Part shown: in pieces, positions 1 to 6,275 of the stretch
Position numbering within the stretch: position 1 is the stretch's first letter
Layout: each line of letters begins with the position of its first letter
Assembly (NCBI GenBank): GCA_024275855.1
Contig: JAJRYL010000178.1
Span: 1 to 6,320 of the forward strand
Direction: 5' to 3'
Origin: Deltaproteobacteria bacterium
Lineage (GTDB): Bacteria; Desulfobacterota; GWC2-55-46; JADFVP01
DNA length: 6,320 nucleotides
Notes under the pieces: model-generated
The model's input: only the letters and a program-made list of their open reading frames with translations
Told to the model about the DNA's origin: nothing
Database searches by the model: none
Translations under genes and position numbers: made by a program

Positions 1-1154
1 TTCGGTACATAATCGAGGTCGCAATCCGGGTCAGGAGTTTCGTAATTTATCGTCGGAGGAACCTTCGAGTCATGAATACTCATAACGGTAAAGACCGCCT
101 CTATTCCTCCGGCTGCGCCGAGCAGATGGCCTGTCATGCCCTTTGTCGAGCTTACGGGAATCTTGTACGCCGCATCGCCAAAAACCTTCTTTATCGCCAT
201 TGTCTCGTAAAGATCGTTAAAGTGCGTGGACGTACCGTGCGCGTTTATATAATCTATGCTCTCTTTATCTATTCCGGCATCGTTAATAGCAAGATTTATG
301 CAGCGCGCAGCGCCTTCGCCGCCCGGAGAAGGAGTCGTCATATGAAACGCGTCTGAGTTCATGCCATAACCGGCAATTTCGCAGTAGATACGCGCGCCGC
401 GAGCCTTTGCGCTCTCAAGCTCTTCGAGCATAAGCACTCCGGCGCCCTCGCCGATTATAAACCCGTTGCGGTCTTTATCAAAGGGTCTTGAAGCGGCCTC
501 CGGGTCGTCATTCCTGTTGGACAAAGCCTTAAGGGCGTTAAAACCGGCAACGCACAGCGGTGTAATAGTGGCCTCGGTTCCGCCAGCGAACATAACGTCG
601 GCGCTGCCGTGCTGAATGAGGCGCATGGCGTCTCCTATGGAGTGCGTACCCGTGGCGCACGCCGTAACAGCGCAACTGTTTGGGCCTTTTGCGCCAAGAC
701 GTATTGAGACCTGTCCGGCGGCAAGGTTTATAATAACCATTGGTATGAAGAACGGTGTTATGCGCCCCGGCCCTTTTTCGTTAAGCACGTCGTGCCAGTG
801 CTCGATAGAGCCGAGCCCGCCGATACCGGCTCCTATGAAGACACCTACCCGCTCAGCGTTCTCTTCGGTTACCTCAAAGCCGGAATCTTCAAGCGCCATA
901 GTCGAAGCGGCTACCGCGTACTGAATAAAGGTGTCCATCTTCTTTATATCCTTCTTGCCTATAAAGCTTACAGGGTCGAAGTCAGGAACCTCTCCGGCTA
1001 TTGTAACCGGAAAATCCGTAACGTACTTTGTGGTATCAAAACGCGTTATTGTGCCGATACCGGAACGCCCCTCAAGAGCGCCCGACCACGATGGATTAAG
1101 CCCCGTGCCGAGCGGGCTTATTATGCCAAGGCCCGTTACTACTACTCTTCTCAT
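1..1154 (-). CDS. fabF: 3-oxoacyl-ACP synthase II (KAS II), 3' end cut off by window edge
   Basis: This cytoplasmic condensing enzyme extends acyl-ACP by two carbons using malonyl-ACP in the FAS II elongation cycle. Translating the minus strand from the ATG at 1152-1154 gives 384 intact codons with no stop before the window edge; family members are about 410 residues, so roughly 30 C-terminal residues are missing. The N-terminus [16 protein letters not shown] is typical. The Cys-His-His triad is visible: Cys166 in [13 protein letters not shown], His306 in NAHGTST and His343 in [13 protein letters not shown], with the conserved Lys338 just before it. Small departures from the usual text are HGTSTHFND (commonly HGTSTPLND) and STKGMTGH (commonly STKSMTGH); both spare catalytic residues. 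The Shine-Dalgarno is weak (ACAGG about 7 bases upstream). It follows acpP, as is usual, but after an abnormally long 579-base gap. The family call is very secure; FabF rather than FabB rests on the motifs and the acpP linkage. Confidence 0.97.
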   Translation of the reverse strand, partial: MRRVVVTGLGIISPLGTGLNPSWSGALEGRSGIGTITRFDTTKYVTDFPVTIAGEVPDFDPVSFIGKKDIKKMDTFIQYAVAASTMALEDSGFEVTEENAERVGVFIGAGIGGLGSIEHWHDVLNEKGPGRITPFFIPMVIINLAAGQVSIRLGAKGPNSCAVTACATGTHSIGDAMRLIQHGSADVMFAGGTEATITPLCVAGFNALKALSNRNDDPEAASRPFDKDRNGFIIGEGAGVLMLEELESAKARGARIYCEIAGYGMNSDAFHMTTPSPGGEGAARCINLAINDAGIDKESIDYINAHGTSTHFNDLYETMAIKKVFGDAAYKIPVSSTKGMTGHLLGAAGGIEAVFTVMSIHDSKVPPTINYETPDPDCDLDYVP

Positions 1155-1390
1155 AATGATACCTGTCCAATCGCCGTTGCCGCCTCTTCACAGTTTAGAA
1201 AGATCAGAGCGCAACAGCCGGCCTTTAACAGTCGAAGACCGAAGTTGAGTGAATTAAAAAAGTCGAAATAAGTTAAAACAGAAGCCGTGATATCTTTTTA
1301 AAATATCCCGAATCCACAATAGAGAGGCTCGTCGAAGTGCGTATAAAAGAGCCGCCTTCTGAAACGTTGACAAAAACCTAACCGGAGCGC
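1155..1390. other. Noncoding leader upstream of fabF, no clear promoter
   Basis: No convincing gene is visible on either strand here. The stretch is AT-rich around 1250-1312 and contains a short self-complementary element, GATAT...ATATC, near 1290-1308. Degenerate traces of the modules in the neighbouring array can be seen: GTTAAAACAG at 1272-1281 (array module GTTAAACAG), GAAGTGCGTA at 1334-1343 (array module GAAGTACGTA) and CCGGAGCGC leading into the first full repeat. These suggest that older, decayed copies extend left of the clear array. I found no minus-strand -35/-10 pair with good spacing, so the origin of fabF transcription is unresolved. Confidence 0.55.
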
Positions 1391-1590
1391 GTCGTTAAAC
1401 AGCCCCGAAACCTGTACAAAAACTACATGAAGTACGTACGCACCCGTAGGTTAAACAGACACTGCCGGAAGTACGTCGTTAAACAGCCCCGAAGCCTGTA
1501 CAAAAACTACACGAAGTACGTACGCACCCGTAGGTTAAACAGACACTGCAGGAAGTACGTCGTTAAACAGCCCCGAAGCCTGCACAAAAA
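1391..1590. repeat. 84-bp tandem repeat, two full copies plus a 32-base partial copy
   Basis: Full units lie at 1391-1474 and 1475-1558 and differ at 3 of 84 positions. A third copy starts at 1559 and matches for 32 bases with one mismatch before diverging. The unit has internal structure. The 9-mer GTTAAACAG occurs at 1394, 1450, 1478, 1534 and 1562 (spacings 56, 28, 56, 28), and the 9-mer GAAGTACGT occurs at 1429, 1468, 1513 and 1552, so the two alternate along the array. The 28-base sub-block therefore looks like a shortened version of the 56-base sub-block. The array lies between acpP and fabF, in the DNA that an acpP-fabF read-through transcript would cover. It lacks the short, near-identical repeat and unique-spacer pattern of CRISPR. 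Function is unknown; the near identity of the copies implies recent duplication or homogenisation. Confidence 0.95.
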
Positions 1591-1605
1591 TTGCCGTAGT
1601 GCGTG

Positions 1606-1652
1606 AAAAAGAAACCCCCCGTAGGTTTCGCTAAAAAGCGCGACCAGGGGGG
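1606..1652 (-). terminator. Probable intrinsic terminator (or attenuator) downstream of acpP
   Basis: Read on the minus strand, six C (1647-1652) pair with six G (1615-1620). Inside, GGT pairs with ACC and CGC with GCG, closing a U-rich loop, with small internal mismatches. The 3' side runs directly into a T-rich tract, TTTCTTTTT (1606-1614), as expected for Rho-independent termination of leftward transcription. It begins 81 bases after the acpP stop codon, so it should end or reduce acpP transcripts before fabF. The internal bulges leave room for partial read-through. Confidence 0.7.
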
Positions 1653-1733
1653 AAAAATAAGAACAGGCCTGTATGGAGCCGTAGACAGAACTTTAGAGAG
1701 AAAACAAAAGACCGCCTAACCTCGAAAGACCGT

Positions 1734-1967
1734 CTACTTGCTCTTTTTCTGAATATAAGTAATAGCGTCATCTACGGTTTTAATCTTTTCGGCATCTTCA
1801 TCGGGAATCTCTATCGAGAACTCCTCTTCAAAGGCCATTACCATCTCTACCGTATCAAGGGAGTCAGCTCCGAGATCATCGACAAAAGAGGCGCCGGAGA
1901 CTACCTCATCCTCGGCAACGTCAAGCTGATCAATTATAATTTTCCTTACTTTATTATCTACCGACAT
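1734..1967 (-). CDS. acpP: Acyl carrier protein
   Basis: This small acidic cytoplasmic protein carries growing acyl chains as thioesters on a 4'-phosphopantetheine arm and is the shared substrate carrier of every FAS II enzyme in this cluster. The product is 77 residues, the normal family length. The attachment motif [11 protein letters not shown] is intact, with Ser36 as the modified residue, and the acidic helix II region that docks partner enzymes ([10 protein letters not shown]) follows it. The ATG at 1965-1967 is supported by a perfect AGGAGG seven bases upstream and by the family's usual start. A near-consensus promoter lies about 50 bases upstream and a terminator-like hairpin lies downstream, so acpP can be expressed as its own short transcript. 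That fits the high ACP levels cells need. The stop is TAG. Confidence 0.98.
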   Translation of the reverse strand: MSVDNKVRKIIIDQLDVAEDEVVSGASFVDDLGADSLDTVEMVMAFEEEFSIEIPDEDAEKIKTVDDAITYIQKKSK

Positions 1968-1974
1968 CTTTCAT

Positions 1975-1980
1975 CCTCCT
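1975..1980 (-). promoter_or_regulatory. Strong Shine-Dalgarno of acpP
   Basis: AGGAGG on the minus strand lies 7 bases before the acpP ATG. It is a perfect anti-16S match and the strongest ribosome binding site in the window. An out-of-frame ATG lies between it and the start; the family alignment favours the downstream ATG at 1965-1967. Confidence 0.92.
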
Positions 1981-2015
1981 GAATAATTGTACTTCTTTAC
2001 CTGAAAACAAGACAA

Positions 2016-2044
2016 TGTATAACACCATTCTCCTGTGTTGTCAA
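2016..2044 (-). promoter_or_regulatory. Sigma70-type promoter for acpP
   Basis: On the minus strand a perfect -35 TTGACA (2039-2044) is followed by exactly 17 bases and the -10 hexamer TATACA (2016-2021). An A-rich stretch, GATAAAAAAT, just upstream of the -35 could act as an UP-like element. Transcription would start near 2009, giving a leader of about 40 bases before acpP. The spacer is filled by a symmetric pair, AACAC and GTGTT, which may be an operator (see findings). It is predicted from sequence only. Confidence 0.83.
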
Positions 2045-2123
2045 TTTTTTATCAGCCGTTAAAACCCTTGGCAGCTATAGGCAGCATGCATCTTTACTAT
2101 CGTTAACTACAGAGATAGAACGA

Positions 2124-2141
2124 GCCGGCAACGCAACCGGC
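2124..2141. other. Short GC-rich hairpin between fabG and acpP
   Basis: GCCGG at 2124-2128 pairs with CCGGC at 2137-2141 around an 8-base loop. It lies 79 bases past the fabG stop in the direction of transcription, but no T-tract follows, so it is at most a weak or Rho-assisted terminator or a 3'-end stabiliser. Nothing else gene-like is visible between the acpP promoter and the fabG stop (2045-2219). Confidence 0.3.
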
Positions 2142-2219
2142 AGGCCTGGGCAGACCTTATGAAAAAACAGCACCCGATGCGAGCGTTCTGTTTATGCCGT
2201 TACCGAACGAAGCCTAAAA

Positions 2220-2963
2220 CTACATATAGAGGCCGCCGTTTACGCTTATTACCTGTCCGGTTATGTAAGATGCGGCGTTCGACGCGAGAAAAAGAGTCGC
2301 TTTGGCGACATCGTCGGGCCCGCCGAGACGGCCAAGCGGTATTCCGGCTATCATCTCGTCTCTTCTCTTCTCCGGCATAGCGTCTGTCATAGCGGTTTCG
2401 ATAAAACCGGGGGCAACGGCGTTGCATGTAACGTTTCTGCCAGCGACTTCACGCGCCACAGTCTTGGTCATTCCAATTACACCGGCCTTTGACGCGGCGT
2501 AGTTCGCCTGCCCCGCATTGCCCATAAGCCCGACTATAGAGGCTATATTGATTATCCGGCCCCAACGCTGCTTGGTCATATACTTGACTACAGACTTGGT
2601 GCAGTTGAAGACACCCTTCAAGTTTACGTTGATTACGGCGTCCCAGTCGTCCTCCTTCATGCGCATTATAAGCGCGTCGCGTGTAATACCGGCGTTATTT
2701 ACAAGTATGTGAATAGAGTCGTCGAACTCTTTGAAGACCGCTTCGGCCATCTCGTCCGTCTTATCCCCTTTGGTAACGTCTACCTTCATGGCCATAGACC
2801 TTCTGCCCATCTTCTGAATCTCGACAGCGGTCTGTGTTACCCTGTCGTAATCGATGTCAACTACGGCTACGTCGGCCCCGTACGAAGCGAGCTTAAGTGC
2901 AATAGACTTGCCTATGCCCTGTCCGGCACCAGTTACAAGCGCTACCTTGCCTGTTATCTGCAT
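2220..2963 (-). CDS. fabG: 3-oxoacyl-ACP reductase
   Basis: This NADPH-dependent cytoplasmic enzyme reduces 3-oxoacyl-ACP to (R)-3-hydroxyacyl-ACP, the first reduction in each FAS II cycle. It is a classical short-chain dehydrogenase of 247 residues, typical for FabG. The Rossmann dinucleotide motif TGAGQGIG spans residues 11-18 and NNAG spans 89-92. The catalytic set is Asn114, Ser142, Tyr155 and Lys159 (the last two in YAASK). The PGFIETAMT loop and the C-terminus VNGGLYM are FabG hallmarks. The ATG start is supported by AGGGAG six bases upstream. It lies between fabD and acpP, which separates it from the many unrelated SDR paralogues. A 191-base leader precedes it, longer than normal within an operon, so it may have its own promoter, but I could not identify a convincing one. 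Confidence 0.97.
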   Translation of the reverse strand: MQITGKVALVTGAGQGIGKSIALKLASYGADVAVVDIDYDRVTQTAVEIQKMGRRSMAMKVDVTKGDKTDEMAEAVFKEFDDSIHILVNNAGITRDALIMRMKEDDWDAVINVNLKGVFNCTKSVVKYMTKQRWGRIINIASIVGLMGNAGQANYAASKAGVIGMTKTVAREVAGRNVTCNAVAPGFIETAMTDAMPEKRRDEMIAGIPLGRLGGPDDVAKATLFLASNAASYITGQVISVNGGLYM

Positions 2964-2969
2964 AAAAGT

Positions 2970-2975
2970 CTCCCT
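2970..2975 (-). promoter_or_regulatory. Shine-Dalgarno of fabG
   Basis: AGGGAG on the minus strand ends six bases before the fabG ATG. It fixes the start at 2961-2963, in agreement with the usual FabG N-terminus (a short lead into KVALVTGAGQGIG). Confidence 0.85.
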
Positions 2976-3016
2976 ATACTATACATACCGTCTAATATAT
3001 CCGTTATTTAATACCG

Positions 3017-3037
3017 TGCTCGCTGTAAGGGCGAGCA
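3017..3037 (-). other. Perfect 7-bp hairpin in the fabG leader
   Basis: On the minus strand TGCTCGC (3031-3037 complement) pairs with GCGAGCA (3017-3023 complement) around a 7-base loop. It lies about 54 bases upstream of the fabG ATG. No T-tract follows on either strand, so it is not a standard terminator. It could be an mRNA-stabilising or processing element or a protein site; its role is unknown. Confidence 0.5.
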
Positions 3038-3068
3038 ACAGAGTAAATATAACTTACTTTCACCTTAC

Positions 3069-3138
3069 TTTACAGCATTTTTATTTTTCAGGCCACCATC
3101 TTTTACAAGCACTTTAGAAACTTTTTTTCCAGGCCGCC
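3069..3138. repeat. Imperfect direct duplication between fabD and fabG
   Basis: Two copies share the order TTTACA(A)GCA, a T-rich stretch and CAGGCCRCC (plus strand). The first is at 3069-3097 and the second at 3102-3138, with small insertions in the second. The core CAGGCCACC (3089-3097) and CAGGCCGCC (3130-3138) are 41 bases apart. It is noncoding and begins 17 bases past the fabD stop. It is probably a decayed local duplication. Confidence 0.5.
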
Positions 3139-3154
3139 GACAACTCTACCCCCT

Positions 3155-4162
3155 CTACCACCTCTTATCTCCACGCTCCGGCGCTTCGCCAAAGACCTTT
3201 AGCAATACGCCAAGGTCTTCAACCCCCGAAAGGTTATAGGTCTGTATAGACTTGTCTATCCGTTTTATAAGGCCGGTAAGCACAGAGCCAGGACCGATCT
3301 CTATAATAGTCTCAACCCCTTCGTACTTCATCTTTTGAATGCTCTCTACCCACCGCACAGGACTTGTAAGCTGACGGGTAAGCAGGCCGGCAATTTTTGA
3401 GGTACCGGTTTGAGGCTCGGCCTCTACGTTTGTTACTATCGGCACATTGGGCCTCGAAAACTCAACGCCTTTAAGCTCTTCGGCAAGCTTAAGCGCGGCC
3501 GGGGCCATTAGCGGCGAGTGCGACGGGGCGCTTACCTTGATCGGAATAAAGCGTTTTGCGCCAGCCTCTTTGGCTAAAACCCCAACCCGCTCAACCGCGT
3601 CCGCAGAGCCTGAGACAACCACCTGAGCCGGACTATTTATATTGGCCGCCACAACAACGGAAGCGCCCTCAGTGGCCTCTTCGCAAAGCTCTTCTACACG
3701 CGGGGCTTCAAGACCGAGCACAGCGGCCATTGCCCCTGTGCCGTCTGGCACGGCCTCCTGCATAAAACGGCCCCGCTTATGGACAAGGCTGACCGCATCG
3801 GTAAACTGAAGCGCGCCGGAGGCCACAAGCGCCGTATACTCGCCAAGGCTGTGCCCTGCCATCATAACCGGTTCTATCGGAAAACTGGCCTTTAGCGCAC
3901 CGAGCGCGACTAAGCTTGCGACTAACAGAGCCGGTTGAGTATTCTCGGTCTTATTAAGCTCTTCCGGGGGGCCGTCGAGCGCTATTTTACTTAAAGGAAA
4001 ACCGAGTATCTCGTCAGCGGCGCCATACGCCTCTTTAGCCCACGGAAGCACGTTATAAAAACTCTTGGACATGCCGACAACCTGAGAGCCTTGCCCCGGA
4101 AAGACGAACGCTACTTTTATCTTCTTCTTTTTCTTCTTCTTCGAGCCCGACATATTACCCAT
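3155..4162 (-). CDS. fabD: Malonyl-CoA:ACP transacylase
   Basis: It transfers malonyl from CoA to the AcpP phosphopantetheine, supplying the extender unit for FabH and FabF in the cytoplasm. The 335-residue product has the acyltransferase fold signatures in order: FPGQGSQ (21-27), TQPA (75-78), the nucleophile elbow GHSLGEYTAL with Ser105, HKRGRFM with Arg130 (malonate carboxylate binding), and SAPSHSPLM with catalytic His215. Near the C-terminus, IEIGPGSVLTGL is also typical. The core normally begins within a few residues of the protein start; here an extra leader, MGNMSGS followed by seven consecutive Lys (8-14), precedes IKVAFVFPGQGSQ. The first ATG (4160-4162) has AGGA ten bases upstream; the second ATG (4151-4153) is less well spaced, and either would keep the lysine run. 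It follows fabH by 72 bases. The enzyme call is secure; the role of the tail is unknown. Confidence 0.97.
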   Translation of the reverse strand: MGNMSGSKKKKKKKIKVAFVFPGQGSQVVGMSKSFYNVLPWAKEAYGAADEILGFPLSKIALDGPPEELNKTENTQPALLVASLVALGALKASFPIEPVMMAGHSLGEYTALVASGALQFTDAVSLVHKRGRFMQEAVPDGTGAMAAVLGLEAPRVEELCEEATEGASVVVAANINSPAQVVVSGSADAVERVGVLAKEAGAKRFIPIKVSAPSHSPLMAPAALKLAEELKGVEFSRPNVPIVTNVEAEPQTGTSKIAGLLTRQLTSPVRWVESIQKMKYEGVETIIEIGPGSVLTGLIKRIDKSIQTYNLSGVEDLGVLLKVFGEAPERGDKRW

Positions 4163-4234
4163 TGAACGCTCTTCCTTTCATCAACTCTTCAAAGTAAAAG
4201 TTCTTTCGACCGGCAAGTATCAAACTGGCGCGCC

Positions 4235-5248
4235 CTACCAGCGCACCGCAGCGGAACTCCACGTAAGGCCGCCGCCGAACGCCACAAAGAGCACAACGTC
4301 TCCCCGTTTTAAACGTCCCTCCCTGTTGGCTTCATCGAGCGCAATGGGAATAGAGCCTGCGGAGGTATTACCGTACTTGTCGAGATTCATATAAACAGAC
4401 TCTTCAGGCAGTTTCAACCTCTGCCTCGTGGCCTGTATAATCCTCTGGTTCGCCTGGTGCGGAATAAGCAGGTCCACCTCTTCGGGTCTGATTTTTGCGG
4501 CCTTAAGAGCCTCTTTTATAGAGGAGACCATAGTCCTTACAGCTACCTTAAAAGTCTCGTTACCGGACATCGCAAGGTACGGCGGCAAGGGCTCTTCTTT
4601 GCTCTCTCTCTCGTCTGTGCCGGTCTCTTTACAAAACGGCGTATCTCTGACCGGGTTAGGCGCGTAAAGCAGGTTCCACTTGCGCCCGTCCGAGTGGATG
4701 TTGCTTGCCAGCACTCCGCTCTTGCCCCGTGTGGCGCTAAGAACGGCGGCCCCGGCTCCGTCGCCGAAGAGCACGCAGGTTGAGCGGTCGGTCCAGTCAA
4801 TAATATTTGAAAAACGGTCTACTCCGATTATAAGCGCCTTCTTCACCACGCCTGAGATTATATACTTTTCAGCGACGTCAAGGGCGTAAAGAAAACCGGA
4901 ACAGGCGGCGGAAAGGTCAAAGGCCGGCACTCCGGCTTTTATACCGAGCAGGGACTGAACAAAGCAGGCGGTAGAAGGAAAAGTCATGTCGGGCGTAACG
5001 GTGCCTACTACAATAAGCTCTATTTCGGAAGCCGATACGCCTGCGTTCCCAAGCGCCCTTTCGGCGGCCTTAGCCGCCATATCGGCGCTGGTCTCGCCAT
5101 GTGCTATACGTCGCTCTTTAATACCCGTACGGGTGGTTATCCACTCATCCGTGGTCTCGACCATTTTCTCAAGGTCACGGTTGCTCAAGACCCGCTCAGG
5201 CACGTAAGAACCGGTACCTGCTATCTTCGCTCTTAGCGTAACGGCCAC
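4235..5248 (-). CDS. fabH: 3-oxoacyl-ACP synthase III (KAS III)
   Basis: It starts fatty acid synthesis by condensing acetyl-CoA (or a branched or other short acyl-CoA) with malonyl-ACP. The product is 337 residues, within the usual range. The N-terminal block AKIAGTGSYVPERVLSN is typical. The Cys-His-Asn triad is complete: Cys116 in DLSAACSGFLYAL, His264 in LIPHQANQRI and Asn294 in YGNTSAGSIP, and the C-terminal glycine-rich FVAFGGGLTW is present. A hydrophilic, charged stretch around residues 200-222 (after LLYAPNPVRD) lies where the family varies. The start is GTG at 5246-5248, one base after the plsX TAA; GGAG inside the last plsX codons serves as Shine-Dalgarno, so translation is probably coupled to plsX. 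No ATG at the expected family start competes with it. Primer preference cannot be read from sequence alone. Confidence 0.97.
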   Translation of the reverse strand: MAVTLRAKIAGTGSYVPERVLSNRDLEKMVETTDEWITTRTGIKERRIAHGETSADMAAKAAERALGNAGVSASEIELIVVGTVTPDMTFPSTACFVQSLLGIKAGVPAFDLSAACSGFLYALDVAEKYIISGVVKKALIIGVDRFSNIIDWTDRSTCVLFGDGAGAAVLSATRGKSGVLASNIHSDGRKWNLLYAPNPVRDTPFCKETGTDERESKEEPLPPYLAMSGNETFKVAVRTMVSSIKEALKAAKIRPEEVDLLIPHQANQRIIQATRQRLKLPEESVYMNLDKYGNTSAGSIPIALDEANREGRLKRGDVVLFVAFGGGLTWSSAAVRW

Positions 5249-5249
5249 G

Positions 5250-6275
5250 TTACTCCACCCCCGATATCTTAGCGGCTTCCTGTACAGGGGTTCTGTTTAT
5301 CTCTTGGGAAAGATGCTCGCTGACCCGTGCCTCAATCGACTCGTGCGCGCGGACAATAGCGTTCTTTATCGCCTTGGCGTTAGACCTGCCGTGGCTTATT
5401 ATGCAGACACCGTTTATACCGAGCAGAGGAGCGCCGCCGTACTCGGAGTAATCTATGTTCTTCTTCAAATTCTTAAACGCGCCCCTGGCAAGAAGGTAGC
5501 CCAGTTTAGACGGAAGGCTCGCCATAATCTCGTCTTTCAACATAGAGGTAACGGCCTCTACAATCCCCTCGCTGACCTTAAGCACCACGTTACCGACAAA
5601 ACCGTCGGCGACAATAACGTCTACATCTCCGTCAAAGATGTCGCCACCCTCTACGTGCCCGATGTAGTTAAGCCGCGTTCTCTTAAGCAGCAGGTTGCTC
5701 TCTTTTGTAAGCTCGTTGCCCTTGGCCTCCTCTTCACCGTTAGAAAGAAGCCCTATTCTCGGGTTCGACCTTTTAAGGGCGTACCTCGCGTAAACGTCGC
5801 CCATAATAGCGAACTGAACCAGGTTCGACGGTTTGCAATCCACGTTGCCGCCAACGTCCAAAAGCACGGCAGGCTCTTTTTTTGTCGGCATGCTTACGGC
5901 TATCGCCGGACGCTCCACGCCCTTCGACCGCTTTAAGAGAAAGACCCCGGCCGCGAGCGCGGCTCCTGAATTACCGGCGCTGACAACCGCCTCCGCCGCA
6001 CCTTTTTTAACAAGCTCAAAGCAGACCCTGAGCGACGAATCCTTCTTCTGCCTGATAGCCTTGGCAGGACTTTCGTCCATTGCCACTACCTCTGTGGTAT
6101 AGACAAAAGAGACAAGCTCCGGCACAACTTTATGCTTTGCGGCCTCTTTTTCCATAAGTTCTTTATCGCCTACAAGAACTACAGAGAGGCCAAGCTCGGA
6201 CGCGGCCAAAAGAGCCCCCTCCACAACTACCGAAGGGGCGTAATCGCCGCCCATTGCATCCACCGCTATCTTCAT
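5250..6275 (-). CDS. plsX: Phosphate acyltransferase (acyl-ACP:phosphate)
   Basis: It converts acyl-ACP plus inorganic phosphate to acyl-phosphate, the acyl donor for PlsY in phospholipid synthesis, linking FAS II output to membranes. It is a peripheral or soluble protein. The product is 341 residues, normal for the family. Signatures in order are [14 protein letters not shown] at the start, [19 protein letters not shown] (63-81), [14 protein letters not shown] (97-110), [12 protein letters not shown] (138-149), [15 protein letters not shown] (174-188) and [19 protein letters not shown] (212-230). The ATG start matches the family exactly, although no Shine-Dalgarno is visible upstream (the preceding bases are A/T-rich). 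It is the first gene of the visible cluster; in many bacteria rpmF lies just upstream, which this window cannot show. It ends with TAA one base before the fabH start. Confidence 0.97.
   Translation of the reverse strand: MKIAVDAMGGDYAPSVVVEGALLAASELGLSVVLVGDKELMEKEAAKHKVVPELVSFVYTTEVVAMDESPAKAIRQKKDSSLRVCFELVKKGAAEAVVSAGNSGAALAAGVFLLKRSKGVERPAIAVSMPTKKEPAVLLDVGGNVDCKPSNLVQFAIMGDVYARYALKRSNPRIGLLSNGEEEAKGNELTKESNLLLKRTRLNYIGHVEGGDIFDGDVDVIVADGFVGNVVLKVSEGIVEAVTSMLKDEIMASLPSKLGYLLARGAFKNLKKNIDYSEYGGAPLLGINGVCIISHGRSNAKAIKNAIVRAHESIEARVSEHLSQEINRTPVQEAAKISGVE
5253..5256 (-). promoter_or_regulatory. Shine-Dalgarno of fabH inside the end of plsX
   Basis: GGAG, within a G-rich run in the last plsX codons, lies four bases before the fabH GTG. 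It decides the GTG start and implies translational coupling across the plsX stop. Confidence 0.65.

Noticed and set aside
792..1271. A 159-codon plus-strand open frame, plus shorter ones at 72-356, 616-924 and 931-1248
   Set aside because: They lie mostly or wholly opposite fabF, show no recognisable domain and lack a ribosome binding site. The minus-strand frame gives an unmistakable FabF with all active-site residues.
1367..1372. Plus-strand TTGACA as a promoter -35 reading toward the repeats
   Set aside because: No acceptable -10 lies 16-18 bases downstream, and there is no supported plus-strand gene for it to serve.
1391..1590. CRISPR array
   Set aside because: The 84-bp units are contiguous and nearly identical over their whole length, with no variable spacers of constant size. 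The recurring 9-mers are too short to be CRISPR repeats, and no cas genes are nearby.
1663..1672. Self-complementary ACAGGCCTGT between acpP and the terminator
   Set aside because: It is a 10-base palindrome without loop or flanking symmetry. I could not tie it to a known site, and short palindromes like this occur by chance.
5304..5936. A 210-codon plus-strand open frame opposite plsX
   Set aside because: It is the antisense shadow of a fully conserved plsX; its product resembles nothing I recognise.
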